From Psychrobacillus soli (GTDB lineage Bacteria; Bacillota; Bacilli; Bacillales_A; Planococcaceae), in contig NZ_VDGG01000018.1 in assembly GCF_006861775.1 (NCBI RefSeq), positions 1-64,000 of the forward strand: a DNA stretch of 64,000 nucleotides. The letters are read 5' to 3'. A model generated the notes under the pieces. That model did no database searches and was not told where the DNA came from. It saw only the letters and a program-made list of their open reading frames with translations. Position numbers and translations under genes: made by a program. Of the stretch, positions 6,959-16,152 are shown in pieces. The first letter of the stretch is position 1, and each line of letters starts with the position of its first letter.

Positions 6959-9292
6959 ATGGGTACAGAATTTCAGCAGGAGCAAGAACGAGTAGACAGC
7001 GTAATGGAGACAATTACGGAACAAATCAGCAAGCTGGAAGGTGAGGCTACTCGGCGTCGTAATGAAGTCGTCGATTTCCGCAAATACTTTTGGGATGACG
7101 TCAAAGTGAACACAGATACTTTCGACGATTATCTAGAAACGATCATCAGCTTGCGACAACAAGCTCAGAATCTTTCCATCACTCAAAGCACTCACAAACA
7201 AGCCTTCAATAAGTTATCAGCACTGCGTCGCATGCAGGAAGTACCTTATTTTGGTCGGATTGATTTCACCGAAGAAGGAACTTCAAATGCAGAACGTATT
7301 TATATCGGCGTCTCCACGCTTAGGGATACAAGCGGTGAAAACTTCCTAATCTATGACTGGCGAGCGCCAATCTCGAGCGTCTACTACGATTCCCCACCTG
7401 GTCCTGCCAAATACAGTACGCCCGGTGGAACTATCCACGGCATGCTAGAACAAAAATGGCAATATATCATTCATGGCGGTGTCATCGAATCGATGTTCGA
7501 TACTAGTCTCACAATCGGAGACGAAATTTTACAGCAAGTGCTCGGCAAAGGCACAGACAAACATTTACACAGCATAGTTGCCACCATTCAACAAGAACAA
7601 AATCTCATCATACGGCACGATCATAAACGTTTGCTCATCGTGTCAGGCGCCGCTGGTAGCGGCAAGACATCTGCCGCTATGCAAAGGATTGCTTACTTGC
7701 TCTACAAGTACCGTGAAAGCCTAAGAGCCGATCAAATTATTCTATTTTCTCCTAATGCAATGTTTAACAGCTATGTATCTACTGTATTGCCTGAACTCGG
7801 AGAAGAAAATATGCAGCAAGTCACATTCCAAGATTACTTGAACCATCGCTTAAGCGACACATTTCAAATAGAGAATAGCTACGAGCAATTGGAATTTGTA
7901 TTGACTGCATCGAATACCTCATCCTACCAAGCTAGGACTGCCAGCATCCGATTCAAGGCATCCCCTCTTTTTTTTGAGGCGATTAAAGCTTACAGGGAAT
8001 CACTAGAATTATCCGGCATGCTATTTAAAGGAATTAAATTTAGAGGAAAACCAATCGTTACAGCTGAACAAGTTACAGATAGGTTTTATAGTAGTGACAC
8101 ATCGCTTCGCTTTTATAGTAGGATTGAAAAATTGGTGGAATGGCTAACCGAGCAGGTGGATGAAACAGAGAAGCACGAACTGACGGAACCATGGGTACAA
8201 GAAGAAATTGAGCTACTCAGCAACGAAGATTACCAAAAGGCTCGTACCCTTTTACAAAAACAACAAGGCTTTACAGAAGAGATGCTTGACAATTATGAAA
8301 GCGAAACCGAAGCACTTGGCCGCTTAATCGTTCGTAAAAGGTTGAAGTCCTTACGTAAACAGATTCAGTCGCTACATTTTATTCATATGAAGGGAATTTA
8401 CAAGCAGCTTTTCACTGATCCAACACTGATCAAACAATGGATAGAGGGAAAAACACCCGACAAATGGGATGATATTTGTCTATTGTCAGTGAAAATGCTT
8501 GATGAAGGTAAACTCTATTACGAAGATGCTACTCCATTTTTACTTTTAAAAGAGTTGATTCAAGGATTTCAGATGAACAGCTCGATTAAACACGTAATTG
8601 TAGACGAAGCTCAAGATTATTCCCCATTCCAATTTGAGTTTTTAAAGCGTTTATTTCCTGCAGCAAAAATGACTGTGCTTGGCGACTTTAACCAAGCGAT
8701 ATTCGCTCATGCCAGCGAAACTGGTGATTTCCATACGCTCACAGACTTATACGGACCGGATAAAACGGATATGATAACTTTGACCCGTAGCTACAGATCA
8801 ACCAAACCAATCGTTGAATTTACACGTCGACTCGTGACTGGCGGCGAGAGTATTACAGCTTTTGAACGCGACGGAGAGCCACCTGTGCTAACACAATTGG
8901 AAGATTATGCAGAACTACACCGCTCCATTGCTTCCAAAATAGCAGACTTGCGCCATCAGCAATATAATACGATTGCGATTATTTGCAAATCCGCTGCGGA
9001 AAGCATGATCGCATACGAAGCATTGAAAAACGTGGATGAAATTAAGCTCGTAAAGAAAGGCTCCACTGAATATGAACAAGGCATTGTCGTCATACCAGCT
9101 TATTTGGCAAAAGGCATCGAATTCGACGCCGTCCTCATTTATGATGCATCAGCACAAGTATACGGTGATGAGAGTGTTCGCAGATTGTTCTACACCGCCT
9201 GCACTCGAGCTATGCATTATTTGCAGCTATATAGCGTAGGCGAACCGAGCCCTTTTTTATGCAATATGGACCAAGAGATTTTTCTTCCATAA
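6959..9292 (+). CDS. helD: RNA polymerase recycling motor ATPase HelD
   Basis: A 777-residue SF1-type ATPase. The N-terminal coiled region (about 1-60) is the arm that enters the RNA polymerase secondary channel, followed by the HelD-specific block YDWRAPISSVYYDSPPGPA. Walker A is SGAAGSGKTSAAMQR (about 228-242), and DEAQDYSPFQFEFL and LTRSYRST are helicase motifs II and IV-like. HelD releases stalled RNA polymerase from DNA. AAAGGGG ends 8 bases before the ATG at 6959; the GTG at 6950 overlaps that site and is less likely. It is a single-gene unit ended by a good terminator, and somewhat richer in G+C than its neighbours. Confidence 0.95.
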   Translation: MGTEFQQEQERVDSVMETITEQISKLEGEATRRRNEVVDFRKYFWDDVKVNTDTFDDYLETIISLRQQAQNLSITQSTHKQAFNKLSALRRMQEVPYFGRIDFTEEGTSNAERIYIGVSTLRDTSGENFLIYDWRAPISSVYYDSPPGPAKYSTPGGTIHGMLEQKWQYIIHGGVIESMFDTSLTIGDEILQQVLGKGTDKHLHSIVATIQQEQNLIIRHDHKRLLIVSGAAGSGKTSAAMQRIAYLLYKYRESLRADQIILFSPNAMFNSYVSTVLPELGEENMQQVTFQDYLNHRLSDTFQIENSYEQLEFVLTASNTSSYQARTASIRFKASPLFFEAIKAYRESLELSGMLFKGIKFRGKPIVTAEQVTDRFYSSDTSLRFYSRIEKLVEWLTEQVDETEKHELTEPWVQEEIELLSNEDYQKARTLLQKQQGFTEEMLDNYESETEALGRLIVRKRLKSLRKQIQSLHFIHMKGIYKQLFTDPTLIKQWIEGKTPDKWDDICLLSVKMLDEGKLYYEDATPFLLLKELIQGFQMNSSIKHVIVDEAQDYSPFQFEFLKRLFPAAKMTVLGDFNQAIFAHASETGDFHTLTDLYGPDKTDMITLTRSYRSTKPIVEFTRRLVTGGESITAFERDGEPPVLTQLEDYAELHRSIASKIADLRHQQYNTIAIICKSAAESMIAYEALKNVDEIKLVKKGSTEYEQGIVVIPAYLAKGIEFDAVLIYDASAQVYGDESVRRLFYTACTRAMHYLQLYSVGEPSPFLCNMDQEIFLP

Positions 9293-9308
9293 TCTCAGTC
9301 AACTAAAA

Positions 9309-9343
9309 CAGACCTCAGCTTAAATGCTTTGGTCTGCTTTTTT
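9309..9343 (+). terminator. helD terminator
   Basis: CAGACC..AGC / GCT..GGTCTG stem with a short loop followed by CTTTTTTT. Confidence 0.85.
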
Positions 9344-9366
9344 AAAGTTCCATGCATCCGAAAAAT

Positions 9367-9576
9367 TCATCGAGAAGGTCTAGCTTCTTGACAATTGGAA
9401 CATTTTTTCTGATTGCTCCCTTTAAATTTTGTAAACGTTTTTTCAAATTCATTTCCACACGAACATTTAAACTGTAGTTTTTGCGAGAATCCCGTATATT
9501 CTTTTGATAATAATTCACTCTCTGAATTTTTTGAGACATAATCTCGTATTTGTTCAATCGTCCATTTTTTATTCAT
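9367..9576 (-). pseudogene. Small zinc-ribbon protein, probably a truncated N-terminal fragment
   Basis: The start at 9576 has GGAGGTG five bases upstream. The 69-residue product begins MNKKWTIEQIRDYVSKN and has CSCGNEF and CSNC, a treble-clef or zinc-ribbon unit usually found at the front of longer nuclease-like proteins. The reading frame then ends in QEARPSR while a coherent tail (KKLDLLDEFFGCMEL) continues in another frame to 9342, so a frameshift or truncation is likely. Parent family not identified. Confidence 0.5.
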
Positions 9577-9833
9577 ATAAACACCTCCGATAGTTTTGCC
9601 TTTCAATTAGATTTCAAACTACCTAATCTATCTGAATTCCTATTGTACCATCACTTTCAAGATCTTGTTTTAGACTGAAATATTCCTCAATTACTAATTA
9701 TCTAAGCTGCTTGCCCTGCGTTTCTTTACTTATACAAGTATAAAGACTGCACCTACTGGATAAAGGGATATATATTTACCAAGCGCCCTTTTAAAGTAGT
9801 GTTCGTTACTTATGTGTTTGAATTAACATATTA
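9577..9833. other. Gene-free gap with a short decayed reading frame
   Basis: The minus strand between about 9628 and 9702 reads EEYFSLKQDLESDGTIGIQI then a stop, with no start codon, so it is the tail of a lost gene. TGTTTGAATTAACAT at 9820-9834 matches the interior of the CCCTGTGT elements and may be a remnant of one. Confidence 0.4.
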
Positions 9834-10856
9834 TTATTGATCTAAGGAAAGGGATATCTCTTTTATGCGCTCAATGGTTAATCCTGTCACTTCTGCAATA
9901 AAATCTACATCCATTTTCTTAGCTAGTAAACTTCGTGCTGTATGCTCTTTTTCTTCCTGCTTACCTTCTTCTCTACCTTCTTCTCTACCTTCTTCTCTAC
10001 CTTCTTCTCTTCCTTTTTCTCTCCCTTCCTCCCTCCCCTTTTTTTCAGCCATGTATTTTACGTCTTCTAACTTTGCTTCTTCGTCCAAGATGTATTTCAA
10101 GCGTGATTCGTATGCGAATACATCTTCTTTGGATTTGCTTAGTTCTTCCCAAGCGGAGAATGCATTGGCTAGCATTTCGTCTTTCATTGCTAATTCCTCC
10201 AATTCTTGATAGATTTGTTCATAAACTTTTTCTTTCCGTGCATCGACCATGCCGAGTAGCAGTAACCAGCGAACTAAAATATTATCAAAGGGATTCAATT
10301 CATTTTGTCTCCACATGTTTAAAAACTTATTCATTTCAATGAAATGGACTTCCAGCACGTCATCCGATTCGCTTATACGCTGCATTGTCGAATCTTCATA
10401 TAAACGGAAAGTGTTATGGTAGAAATCATTTTGGTCGAATACAGTAAAATTACAAATATTAATCGTAATTGTTGGTAATAGTGTATGATATCCCATCCCT
10501 TTAGACAACTGCGAAGTATAGAGCCTCGACCAGTAGTAAAGAGTTCGCTTGAGCATATTATGTTCGTTGGATAATTGAACTTCAATATTAATTAGTTCAC
10601 CTTTTTGCGTACGAACGACGATATCTAACCGTGACTGTTTATCGTCTTTGTATTCACCTCCTACTTCTTGACTTTTAAATTCAACTTCTTTAATTGTATC
10701 GCGACCGGTTCGTTGCAAAATGGCATTCAGAAAAACGATTGTAATTTTTTTGTTTTTCTCACTTCCGAACATTTGTTTAAAAGCATAGTCGACAGTTAGG
10801 TCCATTAGTTTTGATAGTGGAATTCTACTAAGCGCTTTTCGATTGATAGGTCTCAC
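9834..10856 (-). CDS. Rpn family recombination-promoting nuclease / putative transposase
   Basis: A 340-residue PD-(D/E)XK protein of the Rpn/PDDEXK_2 group. The N-terminal block DLTVDYAFKQMFGSEKN is typical, and catalytic residues can be placed at D78 (SRLDIVV) and E92-x-Q94 (INIEVQLS). A charged linker of GREEG repeats (about 268-296) precedes a C-terminal segment FIAEVTGLTIERIKEI that resembles the usual tail. Rpn proteins cut DNA and promote RecA-independent recombination in enterobacteria. The GTG start has only a weak ribosome site; M17 is an alternative. It stands alone. Confidence 0.85.
   Translation of the reverse strand: MRPINRKALSRIPLSKLMDLTVDYAFKQMFGSEKNKKITIVFLNAILQRTGRDTIKEVEFKSQEVGGEYKDDKQSRLDIVVRTQKGELINIEVQLSNEHNMLKRTLYYWSRLYTSQLSKGMGYHTLLPTITINICNFTVFDQNDFYHNTFRLYEDSTMQRISESDDVLEVHFIEMNKFLNMWRQNELNPFDNILVRWLLLLGMVDARKEKVYEQIYQELEELAMKDEMLANAFSAWEELSKSKEDVFAYESRLKYILDEEAKLEDVKYMAEKKGREEGREKGREEGREEGREEGREEGKQEEKEHTARSLLAKKMDVDFIAEVTGLTIERIKEISLSLDQ
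9964..10040. repeat. 12-bp minisatellite inside the Rpn gene
   Basis: Four nearly identical CCTTCTTCTCTA units followed by diverged ones encode the Gly-Arg-Glu-Glu repeats on the minus strand. Such tracts gain or lose 12-bp units by slippage without breaking the frame. Confidence 0.85.
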
Positions 10857-11045
10857 CCCGTTGTCATTAGTTGTATTTTCTTTCTATATTTCACGATACA
10901 ACAACGACATTTGGAAGTAAATTGTCATAAATGTGTTAATTCCACAACTACTCCATTCTCAACGTAAAAATAGAACCAAAATCGAATTTTAATCCCTTTT
11001 TACGCTTCAAAATAAAATTTCTAACAAAGGGTAACTATATTAAAA

Positions 11046-11093
11046 AACACAAAAAATCACCTCCTGCTAAAAAGCGAAGATGATTTTTGTGTT
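11046..11093 (-). terminator. Terminator downstream of the CitMHS remnant
   Basis: AACACAAAAAATCA / TGATTTTTGTGTT arms around a 21-base loop, with a T run in the minus direction. The gap 10857-11131 otherwise holds only TTTCTAACAAAGGG at 11016-11029, a possible element end. Confidence 0.65.
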
Positions 11094-11131
11094 CTTTTCT
11101 AAATAAGCAACTCGATTCGACTTAGTCAAAA

Positions 11132-11467
11132 TTAGAACGTAATAACTCCCAAGACAATTGCTGTGATAATCATGACAAAACATGACCCTAATGCCCACTT
11201 AATGATAAACTTTTGATGGTCTCCAAATTCCACACCAGCCATACCAACGAGTAAGTAAGCAGAAGCCATTAATGGACTCATCGCATGGACTGGTTGACCT
11301 AATATCGACGCACGCGCAATCTCTACCGGATCCACACCGTAAGCTGCCGCAGTTTCAGCTAAGATTGGCAACACTCCAAAATAGTAAGGATCATTTGCCA
11401 TAAAATAAGTATCCATGACAATGGTAAATTTAATAGAGTGAATAAAAAACCACATAATATACCACAT
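11132..11467 (-). pseudogene. C-terminal remnant of a CitMHS-type citrate-metal symporter
   Basis: The peptide MDTYFMANDPYYFGVLPILA, then QPVHAMSPLMASAYLLVGMA and GVEFGDHQKFIIKWALG, matches the last quarter of CitM/CitH transporters, which are normally about 430 residues. Only about 111 residues remain, so more than 300 N-terminal residues are missing. Upstream on the same strand an ATG at 11540 with a good GGGAGG site opens a different 36-codon frame (starting MTFTPITKF) that ends inside this remnant at 11430. That suggests an internal deletion joining two coding segments out of frame. Confidence 0.75.
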
Positions 11468-11612
11468 ATAAAGTTTCTACAAATGGAAATTGGCTTTGTT
11501 TTCTTTTATTTATGAACTTTGTAATCGGTGTAAAAGTCATGATGTCCTCCCATAATTACTACTCATTTACTATGTACGAACAAAACGAGGCTGCCCCAGG
11601 TTGTGTTATACC

Positions 11613-11642
11613 TCTCCACCATCTTGCACGAAATGGTGGAGA
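11613..11642. repeat. Inverted repeat TCTCCACCAT / ATGGTGGAGA
   Basis: A 10-bp perfect stem with a 10-base loop between the CitMHS remnant and the small gene at 11691. No T run follows closely, so its role as terminator is uncertain. Confidence 0.55.
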
Positions 11643-11690
11643 CATAAACACATATATCCCTAAGTCAACCTCGTAATTATACAATCCCCA

Positions 11691-11849
11691 TTAAATAACA
11701 GCCTCTACTAAATCATCGTTAAAATAAATAACATTTGAGAGAATTTTATTATCTTTTATCTTTTGAGTTGATTCTCTTGCTTCTTTTTCATCCTTAAATT
11801 CAAACATCTTAATACTACCTTCATTCGTGTAAACAGTTATGATCCACAT
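11691..11849 (-). CDS. Small conserved-looking protein, 52 residues
   Basis: A complete short gene starting MWIITVYTNEGSIKMFEFKD and ending IYFNDDLVEAVI. GGGGGAA precedes the ATG. The pattern (beta strand, acidic helix EKEAREST, beta strand) suggests a small alpha/beta fold. Similar small proteins are, to my recollection, common in Bacillaceae, but I cannot assign a function. Confidence 0.65.
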   Translation of the reverse strand: MWIITVYTNEGSIKMFEFKDEKEARESTQKIKDNKILSNVIYFNDDLVEAVI

Positions 11850-12032
11850 TCATCCGTTCCCCCAATAGTATATTAAAAAGTAACGATGTAGAGACAGAAT
11901 CTAGATGCGATACAAAGCAGCTGTCGTATACTTTGACATTATCATACAACTATTAGAATATAAAGTAAATAATAATAATATTTATTTTATTAAGTTTAAT
12001 AAAACCATTTTGTTTATTTCGTTCAATAGTTG

Positions 12033-12155
12033 CTAGTCTTGTTCATTAACCTTCATTAAATCCTCATTCATCTTAGCCTGCTCTTCTAGAAATTTAGAAG
12101 TTTCACTACTATTCTTATAAAAATCTTCCACATATACTTCTGTAACATTTGACGC
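12033..12155 (-). pseudogene. Decayed C-terminal fragment of an unknown gene
   Basis: About 40 codons with no start read VYVEDFYKNSSETSKFLEEQ followed by AKMNEDLMKVNEQD and a stop; a stop also lies just upstream. It is acidic and helical. The parent gene is not recognised. The rest of the gap 11850-12237 shows nothing else apart from the terminator. Confidence 0.4.
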
Positions 12156-12192
12156 TTACAGAAAAAAGAAAAAGCTGGAGATGGTTTAATAC

Positions 12193-12231
12193 AAAAAAGA
12201 AGACCAGCAACGACTGCGGATCTTCTTTTTT
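12193..12231 (-). terminator. nupC terminator
   Basis: AAAAAAGAAGA / TCTTCTTTTTT arms around CCAGCAACGACTGCGGA, with a T run in the minus direction. Confidence 0.8.
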
Positions 12232-12237
12232 ATAAGA

Positions 12238-13416
12238 TTATAGGATAAAGCTTACAATGATCGCTGATAAAACACTTACTAACGTTGCGCCGTATAAAAG
12301 TTTCAAACCGAATCGTGCAACAACGTTTCCTTGTTGTTCATGTAGCCCTTTTACAGCACCTGAAATGATTCCAATGGAAGAAAAATTTGCAAAGGAAACA
12401 AGGAAAACGGAAATAATTCCGATGGATCGTTCACTTAAGTTGGACGCTAATTCATTTAATGAGAGCATTGCTACAAATTCGTTTGTAATTAATTTGGTAG
12501 CCATTATTCCGCCTGCTGTTACTGATTCTGAAACTGGAATACCCATTAAAATCGCAAATGGAGCAAAGACATATCCCATAATTTCTTGGAATGAGATCCC
12601 AAATATCATATCAAATAAGGTATTTACTCCTGCCATTAATGCAACGAATCCAATTAACATCGCCGCAACTATGATGACAACTTTGAATCCATCTAAAATA
12701 TACTCGCCCAACATTTCGAAGAAGCTTTGTTTTTCTGATTGGACAACAAGGAGATCCTCTTCTTCTGTTACAGTGTAAGGATTAATGATGGAAGCAATGA
12801 TGAATCCTCCAAATAAATTAATCACGATTGCCGTTACGACATATCTCGGTTCAATCATCGTCATATAAGCCCCGACAATAGACATCGATACAGTAGACAT
12901 CGCTGATGCAGATAATGTGTATAAACGCTGAGGTGATAATTGTCCAAGCTGTTTTTTCACGGTAATAAAAACTTCAGATTGTCCAACAATAGCAGATGCT
13001 ACTCCGTTGTAAGATTCTAATTTCCCCATACCGTTTACTTTACTAATTACCCAACCTAACCATTTCATAATGAAAGGAAGCACTTTAATATGCTGCAGAA
13101 TCCCTATCAGAACGGAGATGAATACGATAGGAAGTAGAGCTGTTAAGAAGAAGGGAGCTTGCCCCTCATTCGCAAGGCCACCAAATACAAAATTAATTCC
13201 TTCATTAGCGAAATCTAATAATTTTTCAAACCCAGCTGCGATTCCCTTAATAAGTATCAATCCAAATTTTGTATTCAGTAATAAGAATGTTAATATTACC
13301 TGAAGAATGAGCATCTGGATAATTGGTCTAATTTTTATTTCTTTACGATTGTTACTTGCAATCCAGGCAAGACCCAGAACGACAATTAAGCCTACGATTG
13401 AAATTAAATAATTCAT
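12238..13416 (-). CDS. nupC: Concentrative nucleoside transporter NupC
   Basis: A 392-residue inner-membrane nucleoside-proton or nucleoside-sodium symporter, full length for CNT proteins. Two hallmark stretches are present: [20 protein letters not shown] (substrate-binding hairpin) and [20 protein letters not shown] followed by NEFVAM. About nine or more hydrophobic segments are visible. GTGGAGG lies upstream of the ATG. It is monocistronic with its own terminator and a dyad operator candidate 35-55 bp upstream. Nucleosides taken up here feed salvage pathways. Confidence 0.93.
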   Translation of the reverse strand: MNYLISIVGLIVVLGLAWIASNNRKEIKIRPIIQMLILQVILTFLLLNTKFGLILIKGIAAGFEKLLDFANEGINFVFGGLANEGQAPFFLTALLPIVFISVLIGILQHIKVLPFIMKWLGWVISKVNGMGKLESYNGVASAIVGQSEVFITVKKQLGQLSPQRLYTLSASAMSTVSMSIVGAYMTMIEPRYVVTAIVINLFGGFIIASIINPYTVTEEEDLLVVQSEKQSFFEMLGEYILDGFKVVIIVAAMLIGFVALMAGVNTLFDMIFGISFQEIMGYVFAPFAILMGIPVSESVTAGGIMATKLITNEFVAMLSLNELASNLSERSIGIISVFLVSFANFSSIGIISGAVKGLHEQQGNVVARFGLKLLYGATLVSVLSAIIVSFIL

Positions 13417-13448
13417 TTAATGCCTCCACAAAGTTGTAATGTTCTAAG

Positions 13449-13470
13449 GTTGAACGTCTGACCATTCAAC
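13449..13470 (-). promoter_or_regulatory. Dyad operator candidate upstream of nupC
   Basis: GTTGAATGGTCAGACGTTCAAC: 6-base arms GTTGAA/TTCAAC around TGGTCAGACG, whose TGGTC-GAC core resembles GntR-family operators. It lies 33 bp from the start codon. Confidence 0.4.
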
Positions 13471-13731
13471 TTACTAAGTATACATTTATTACTCATTATG
13501 TCCAAATACTATTTATAAAATGTTACCCATATTGATAAAGAAATATTATATTTTTGGATAGCAGTTAAAAATGAGAAAATTAAATAAACAAAGTGAATTT
13601 GGGACATATGCGTTCCTGTTACAAATTCAACTATTATCTTTACATCTTTTGTGCGTTCCCTCACTATTTACCACAACTTCATCCAATTAAACCAGACTCC
13701 ACTTTCGTGCCCAAAAACTTTACCCACTCAA

Positions 13732-13772
13732 AAAGCCACAATCACCGAATCATCTTCGGTAATCGTGGCTTT
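13732..13772 (-). terminator. sstT terminator
   Basis: AAAGCCACAATCACCGAA / TTCGGTAATCGTGGCTTT arms with one internal mismatch, T-rich on the minus strand side. The gap 13471-13731 shows no gene. Confidence 0.8.
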
Positions 13773-13821
13773 GAAATTTTCAATCGCATTCCATTTATTT
13801 TTTCAATTGTAATCGTAGTGT

Positions 13822-15057
13822 CTAGGAATTCATTGTAACCACTTTACCTTCAACACGTTCTTTAGCGTACTCAGCTGTAGCTGTGAATAGTACGTCAGAA
13901 GATGAATTCAGTGCAGTTTCACAAGAATCTTGGACAACCCCGATGATAAAACCAACACCGACTACTTGCATAGCAATGTCATTCGGAACGCCAAATAAAT
14001 TACATGCTAGTGGAATAAGTAAAAGGGAACCTCCTGCAACACCCGATGCACCTGCTGCAGATACAGCCGCAACAACAGAAAGCAGAATTGCAGTCAAAAT
14101 ATCAACTTCAATTCCTAACGTATTTACTGCTGCAAGCGTTAGTACAGCAATTGTTACAGCTGCACCAGCCATATTGATCGTAGCACCTAGCGGAATGGAC
14201 ACTGCATACGTATCCTCATCTAAGCCAAGTTTTTCAGCTAATTTCATATTTACCGGAATATTTGCAGCGGAACTACGTGTAAAGAATGCATAAATACCAC
14301 TTTCTCTTAAAACCATGAAAACAAGTGGATAAGGATTTTTTCGCGTATAAATGAATACGATTAACGGATTCACTACAAGCGCGATAAACAACATACATCC
14401 AACTAAAATTAAAATTAATCTACCGTATTCAGCTAAAGCAGAAAGACCACTTGTTACAATTGCATCAAATACAAGCCCCATAATACCAAGAGGAGCTAGA
14501 TTGATCACCCATTGTACTACTTTAGTAATAGCATCCGAAAAACTACCTAACATGTCTTTCGTATTTTGATTCGCACTTTTCAATGCAATTCCAAGAACGA
14601 CTGCCCACATTAATATACCAAGATAGTTAGCATTTACTAACGCATCAATTGGATTAGCAACTACGTTAAATAGTAATGTTTTCATAACTTCCACAATACC
14701 TTCTGGTGGAGATAAGTCTTCTGCTCCTGTTGTCAGTGTTAACGTAACTGGGAACATAAAACTTGCTATTACAGCGACAACCCCAGCAAGGAGTGTACCA
14801 ATAGCATATAGACCAAGAATCGATTTCATATTCGTTTTCTTACCAGCTTTATGACTAGCTATCGCATGCATCACTAAGAATAATACTAATATTGGCGCAA
14901 CTGCCTTTAATGCACCAACAAATAATGAACCCAAAATGGGAATCCCACTTGCGGCATTAGGAAGCGTGAGAGCTAAGATTACACCGATAATAATACCGAT
15001 AATGATCCTTTTTACTAGGCTCACTTGATTCCATTTAACTAATAAATTTTTCATCAT
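13822..15057 (-). CDS. sstT: Serine/threonine sodium symporter SstT
   Basis: A 411-residue dicarboxylate/amino-acid:cation symporter fold protein of the SstT branch. Recognisable blocks are [19 protein letters not shown], the unwound-helix motif [10 protein letters not shown] and [20 protein letters not shown] at the C-terminus. Eight membrane segments and two re-entrant hairpins fit the family. GGGGG is five bases before the ATG at 15057; an upstream in-frame TTG at 15069 overlaps that site and is rejected. It imports L-serine and L-threonine with sodium. Single gene with its own terminator. Confidence 0.94.
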   Translation of the reverse strand: MMKNLLVKWNQVSLVKRIIIGIIIGVILALTLPNAASGIPILGSLFVGALKAVAPILVLFLVMHAIASHKAGKKTNMKSILGLYAIGTLLAGVVAVIASFMFPVTLTLTTGAEDLSPPEGIVEVMKTLLFNVVANPIDALVNANYLGILMWAVVLGIALKSANQNTKDMLGSFSDAITKVVQWVINLAPLGIMGLVFDAIVTSGLSALAEYGRLILILVGCMLFIALVVNPLIVFIYTRKNPYPLVFMVLRESGIYAFFTRSSAANIPVNMKLAEKLGLDEDTYAVSIPLGATINMAGAAVTIAVLTLAAVNTLGIEVDILTAILLSVVAAVSAAGASGVAGGSLLLIPLACNLFGVPNDIAMQVVGVGFIIGVVQDSCETALNSSSDVLFTATAEYAKERVEGKVVTMNS

Positions 15058-15279
15058 ACTATCCCCCAAAATTTTCTTATAACTCTCTTGTTAAAAAACA
15101 AACAATCATTTCTCCCCGTTGAAATAATATGTACTTATTTTAACTTCAAGTAGACTGATATTTTATTTTAACACAATTTTATAAAATTTAATATTGTTAT
15201 TTTTTGTAAAATACTGGTGGATGAAGGATATTTTCTATATCTGTTTCGACAATGTGATAGATAAATATGCATGCAAAAA

Positions 15280-15324
15280 TACCTCCAGATACAATTATTA
15301 GTGATAAATTATATTTGGAGGTTA
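15280..15324. repeat. Imperfect inverted repeat ACCTCCA...TGGAGGT
   Basis: ACCTCCAGATACAATT pairs imperfectly with AAATTATATTTGGAGGT. It lies in the 318-bp gap between sstT and the YibE/F genes and could be the terminator of the latter, though no clean T run follows. Nothing else is seen in this gap. Confidence 0.45.
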
Positions 15325-15375
15325 AAATGCGAGTTGTTTTGATGCTTATCTTTCACAAGGAATAACGCATCTTTT

Positions 15376-16152
15376 TTATGTGATTTTCTCTTTTGTTTCT
15401 TTGTTCCTCACAAAAAAATAAGCAGTAATCCACGTAGTAATCGGGATAACTAGTGTTACTCCGATTCCAGCACAAAAGATTGTAATCATTTCTGAACTAA
15501 AAATCTTTGAATTGACAATTTCCCCAACAGAATACGATAAGTCTTTAAACCATATGAGCAATGCTAAATAGCCTCCAAAAAACGCAAAAAACAGCGTATT
15601 CGTACTTGTTCCTAATATATCTCTCCCAATAGACAATCCAGATAGGAACAAATCTTTTCGACTAATGTTTGGATGATGATAATGGATTTCCCGCATAGGG
15701 GAGGATACTGCTATAGCCGTATCTGTAATCGCACCTATCGTACTCATAATAATTACTGACACTGCAATTTTTATAAAATCTACTTCGACTAATAAAGAAA
15801 AAGCTCCAATTTCCCCTATTTCCTCTTCCCCAAAGCCTTGAATCATTGCCTTATTCGTAATGAAGATAATAAATAATAGTAAAATAACAATGCAAATAAT
15901 CGTGGAAAGAAAAGCTGTTTTTGTTTTACTGTTCACTCCATTAATATAGAAAAGATTGATGCAACTGATCAGTACACATGCAATTAATGTTAAAATCACC
16001 GGATCAACATTCGGATCGTTCATTAAAATGACGGTTATGATGATGACAGCAAAGTTGAAAAACAAAGCGAAAAAAGATCGTACTCCTTTTCTTCCGCCAA
16101 TAAGGGTCATTAATAGGAATAATATCCCCGCCAATACCACTAATACATTCAT
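15376..16152 (-). CDS. YibE/F family membrane protein (second of pair)
   Basis: A 258-residue integral membrane protein of the YibE/F family with about seven hydrophobic segments. The conserved family block is SVIIMSTIGAITDTAIAVSS and the following SIGRDILGTSTNTLFFAFFG. It overlaps the upstream YibE/F gene by four bases (ATGA), so they are translated together and probably form one complex. The function of the family is not established. Confidence 0.85.
   Translation of the reverse strand: MNVLVVLAGILFLLMTLIGGRKGVRSFFALFFNFAVIIITVILMNDPNVDPVILTLIACVLISCINLFYINGVNSKTKTAFLSTIICIVILLLFIIFITNKAMIQGFGEEEIGEIGAFSLLVEVDFIKIAVSVIIMSTIGAITDTAIAVSSPMREIHYHHPNISRKDLFLSGLSIGRDILGTSTNTLFFAFFGGYLALLIWFKDLSYSVGEIVNSKIFSSEMITIFCAGIGVTLVIPITTWITAYFFVRNKETKEKIT

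Noticed and set aside
9964-10040. Possible CRISPR array
   Set aside because: The 12-bp units are adjacent with no spacers and encode an in-frame protein repeat.
9865-10342. Long plus-strand frames rich in Ser/Leu/Pro opposite the Rpn gene
   Set aside because: They are antisense shadows of the GREEG minisatellite; no ribosome site and a biased composition.
13417-13560. Purine riboswitch before nupC
   Set aside because: The conserved three-way junction sequence is absent; only a short dyad is present.
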